A stretch of DNA of 16,902 nt from Candidatus Zixiibacteriota bacterium (GTDB lineage: Bacteria; Zixibacteria; MSB-5A5; RBG-16-43-9): positions 1-16,902 of the forward strand of contig JAOUFL010000018.1 of NCBI GenBank assembly GCA_029858245.1, read 5' to 3'. The notes beneath the pieces were generated by a model that searched no databases, was not told the origin of the DNA, and worked only from the letters and a program-made list of their open reading frames with translations. Shown one piece after another: positions 15,208-16,902 of this stretch; positions within the stretch are counted from its first letter, which is position 1, and each line of letters starts with the position of its first letter. The position numbers and the translations under genes are program-made.

Positions 15208-15714
15208 CTATTTTTCTTTACCGCTTTCTAAATTCAACAACCTTTTTTTCCTCTCCAAACCGCCTGCATATCCTCCAAGCCCCCCGTCAGATTTAATAAC
15301 CCGGTGGCAGGGAACGATTATGGTCAAAGGATTTTTAGCACAGGCATTCCCCACTGCACGCGCCTTTTCAGGCTCCCCCGCCATCTGTGCCAGCTTTTTA
15401 TAACTCACCGTTTTACCATAAGGGATTTGCATCATCTTCCGCCAGACCTTCTGTTCGAAAGGAGAACCAGAGCTTAAATCCAGCTTATCCGTGAACTTGA
15501 CCTTTTTGCCGGTGAAATATTCCTTCAGCTGTTTTCGTAAGGTGGCGAATTTACCTTCAGCTTTTATCAGCTCTAAATCTTTTCTTTCTTCCAGCTCCTC
15601 AAAGAATTTCCCCCAGGTAGGCTGATGAAAAAGCAGGTTATTCAAACCCTTTTCAGTTCTGGTGGCAAGCATCCTCCCTAATTTGGTCTCTAATACTGCA
15701 TAGTACAGCTTCAT
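15208..15714 (-). CDS. ogt: Methylated-DNA--protein-cysteine S-methyltransferase
   Basis: The 168-residue protein repairs O6-alkylguanine (and O4-alkylthymine) by moving the alkyl group to its own cysteine, a single-use reaction. The acceptor motif IVPCHRVI places the nucleophile at Cys136. The helix-turn-helix part GKTVSYKKLAQMAG (100-113) and the ARAVGNACAKNP stretch with the arginine finger Arg119 are typical, as is GGLGGYAGG (144-152) near the end. The N-terminal ribonuclease-H-like half (1-80) is less conserved. Length fits the Ogt/MGMT type without an AdaA domain. AGGAG lies five bases before the ATG. It lies 90 bases downstream of uvrC on the same strand, making a small repair-gene pair. 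It could be named ogt or adaB-like; the enzyme activity is secure. Confidence 0.93.
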   Translation of the reverse strand: MKLYYAVLETKLGRMLATRTEKGLNNLLFHQPTWGKFFEELEERKDLELIKAEGKFATLRKQLKEYFTGKKVKFTDKLDLSSGSPFEQKVWRKMMQIPYGKTVSYKKLAQMAGEPEKARAVGNACAKNPLTIIVPCHRVIKSDGGLGGYAGGLERKKRLLNLESGKEK

Positions 15715-15772
15715 AAAAACTCCTTTGATTAGTGTTCAGTTATCGGTGATGAGTTTCAGTTATTATTAACCA

Positions 15773-15804
15773 TTGAACTTTTGAGCTCTTGAGCCTTTGA
15801 GCCT
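15773..15804. repeat. 8-bp tandem repeat directly after the uvrC stop
   Basis: Four octamers in a row: TTGAACTT, TTGAGCTC, TTGAGCCT and TTGAGCCT. The array abuts the uvrC stop codon (TTA at 15805-15807 on the plus strand). Its core TTGARCY is shared with the heptamer array inside the protease gene. Just beyond it, 15735-15766 contains CAGTTAT twice, which may be another decayed short-repeat array. Confidence 0.65.
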
Positions 15805-16902
15805 TTATTTTTTGTGAAAATAATAATAAATCCTCTCTGCTGTTTTTCTTGTGATATTCTCGGTCCCCAGCAGCTCATTCAGGGTTGCTTTTTTAATACT
15901 TTCCACTGAGCCGAACCTGGATAGCAATGATTTTTTCCTCACCTTACCAACCCCTTCGATTTCGTCCAGTTCGGAGATTTTGACCTTCTTATCTCTCAGG
16001 CTCCGATGGTAGGTAATGGCAAACCGGTGTGCCTCATCCCTTATCCTCTGGAGCAACCTCAAAGAGGATGAGCTTTTGGGGATCATCAACGCTTCTGTTC
16101 TGCCGGGCAAAATGACCTCGTCTAACCTTTTAGCCAGCCCGATCACATTCAAATCCTTAATTCCCAGCTCATTTAAAACCTTTAAGGCTGAGGAAAGCTG
16201 CCCCTTGCCGCCGTCGATCAGAACCAGGTCTGGTAATTTCCTCTTTTCCTCCAGTGCCCGGTTAAAATACCTGACCACCACTTCTTCCATCATGGCATAA
16301 TCATCCTGCCCCTGCACCGTTTTTATTTTGAACCTGCGGTATTCAGACTTTTTGGGTCTGGCATCTTCAAAAAACACCAGAGAGCCGGCTGCGTCGGTTG
16401 ACCCCAGGTTGGAGATATCAAAAGCCACTATCTCCCGTGGAAAAACCGGTAGATATAAATCCTTTTTTAAAGCCTGAACCGAAGGCGGAACGGCTTTTTT
16501 TATCTTCTTTTTCTGGATCAAGAGCTCCATTAAAAGAAGCTGGGCGTTCTGGGTAGCTAAATTTAACAGACCGACCTTCTCCCCTTTGCGCGGATACATA
16601 AGCTCTACTTTCTTCTGGCTTTTTGAGCTCAGCCATTTCTGGATGATCTGTTTATCCTCGATCTCCACGGGCAGCAGGATCTCCTGCGGGACGACCATAG
16701 AGTCAAGATAATACTGCTTCAGAAAAGAGTTCAAAACCTCGGAATCAGGCAGGGTTTTCTGAGCTTTTAAATAAAAATGCTGCCTGCCGATTAATACCCC
16801 TTCCCTGACCTGCAGGGTTGCCACACACACATCCATATCATCTCTGGCAAAAGCGATGATATCCCTGTCGATCTCACCTTTTTCCACCATCTTCTGTTTT
16901 TG
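15805..16902 (-). CDS. uvrC: Excinuclease ABC subunit C (UvrC), C-terminal part; 5' end beyond the window
   Basis: The frame is open through the right edge (QKQK precedes the first ATG at 16890), so the 361 residues from that Met are only the C-terminal ~60% of a normal ~600-residue UvrC; the GIY-YIG nuclease is outside. What is present: the end of the UVR/linker region, the UvrC RNase-H-like endonuclease domain (AFDISNLGSTDAAGSLV, PDLVLIDGGKGQL, RDEAHRFAITYHR) and a C-terminal helix-hairpin-helix pair (ELDEIEGVGKVRKKSLLSRFGS). The catalytic acidic residues are at 158 and 226 of the fragment, with the conserved His at 288. UvrC makes the 3' and 5' incisions around bulky lesions bound by UvrB; the domain seen here makes the 5' cut. 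ogt follows downstream on the same strand. Confidence 0.95.
   Translation of the reverse strand, partial: QKQKMVEKGEIDRDIIAFARDDMDVCVATLQVREGVLIGRQHFYLKAQKTLPDSEVLNSFLKQYYLDSMVVPQEILLPVEIEDKQIIQKWLSSKSQKKVELMYPRKGEKVGLLNLATQNAQLLLMELLIQKKKIKKAVPPSVQALKKDLYLPVFPREIVAFDISNLGSTDAAGSLVFFEDARPKKSEYRRFKIKTVQGQDDYAMMEEVVVRYFNRALEEKRKLPDLVLIDGGKGQLSSALKVLNELGIKDLNVIGLAKRLDEVILPGRTEALMIPKSSSSLRLLQRIRDEAHRFAITYHRSLRDKKVKISELDEIEGVGKVRKKSLLSRFGSVESIKKATLNELLGTENITRKTAERIYYYFHKK

Overview
The window reads as chromosomal DNA of an uncultured, Gram-negative bacterium of the FCB-like candidate phyla (Zixibacteria, WOR-3 or a relative). The evidence is indirect. Two secreted proteins end in a Por-secretion / type IX (FlgD-Ig-like) C-terminal tag with the NYPNPFN start and GIYFYRL end. 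A third secreted protein ends in a type I dockerin of the LINYLFKGGP style. Intergenic DNA is AT-rich and carries several dispersed palindromic repeats. The phylum call is an inference from protein style, not from a marker gene.

Layout. Positions 1-80 hold the 3' tail of a possible plus-strand gene. Positions 93-295 hold a packed series of unrelated hairpin repeats. Then come two large minus-strand genes read from right to left: a subtilisin-family protease with FG-GAP repeats (3103-7044) and a 14-repeat, probably beta-propeller, surface protein (309-3020). They share the same C-terminal sorting domain and may be cotranscribed. A 450-bp AT-rich leader with duplicated TTGACA motifs precedes a plus-strand GAF-PP2C (RsbU/SpoIIE-type) phosphatase (7495-8769). 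On the minus strand follow a GIN-domain (DUF2807) exported protein (8899-9807) and a two-gene unit, MFS transporter then NlpC/P60 peptidase (11713 down to 10027). The MFS gene and the plus-strand M6 metalloprotease-dockerin gene (12098-14080) diverge from a 384-bp region with a good sigma-70-type promoter for each. The M6 gene ends in a clear intrinsic terminator. A small DoxX-family gene (14485-14922) is bracketed by two copies of a hairpin repeat. The right end is a repair block on the minus strand: uvrC (cut by the window edge), then ogt.

Functionally, most of the window is a secretome: two proteases, a repeat protein and a GIN protein, all with signal peptides. Extracellular protein breakdown or surface remodelling is a reasonable inference for the proteases. 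The PP2C phosphatase would be a partner-switching regulator, but no antagonist gene lies beside it.

I found no phage, CRISPR array, transposase or defence island. The most unusual signals are (i) short heptamer repeats of one family inside the sorting-tag coding region of both secreted proteins, with a related octamer array next to uvrC; (ii) the palindrome cluster at 93-295; and (iii) the paired hairpin repeats around doxX.
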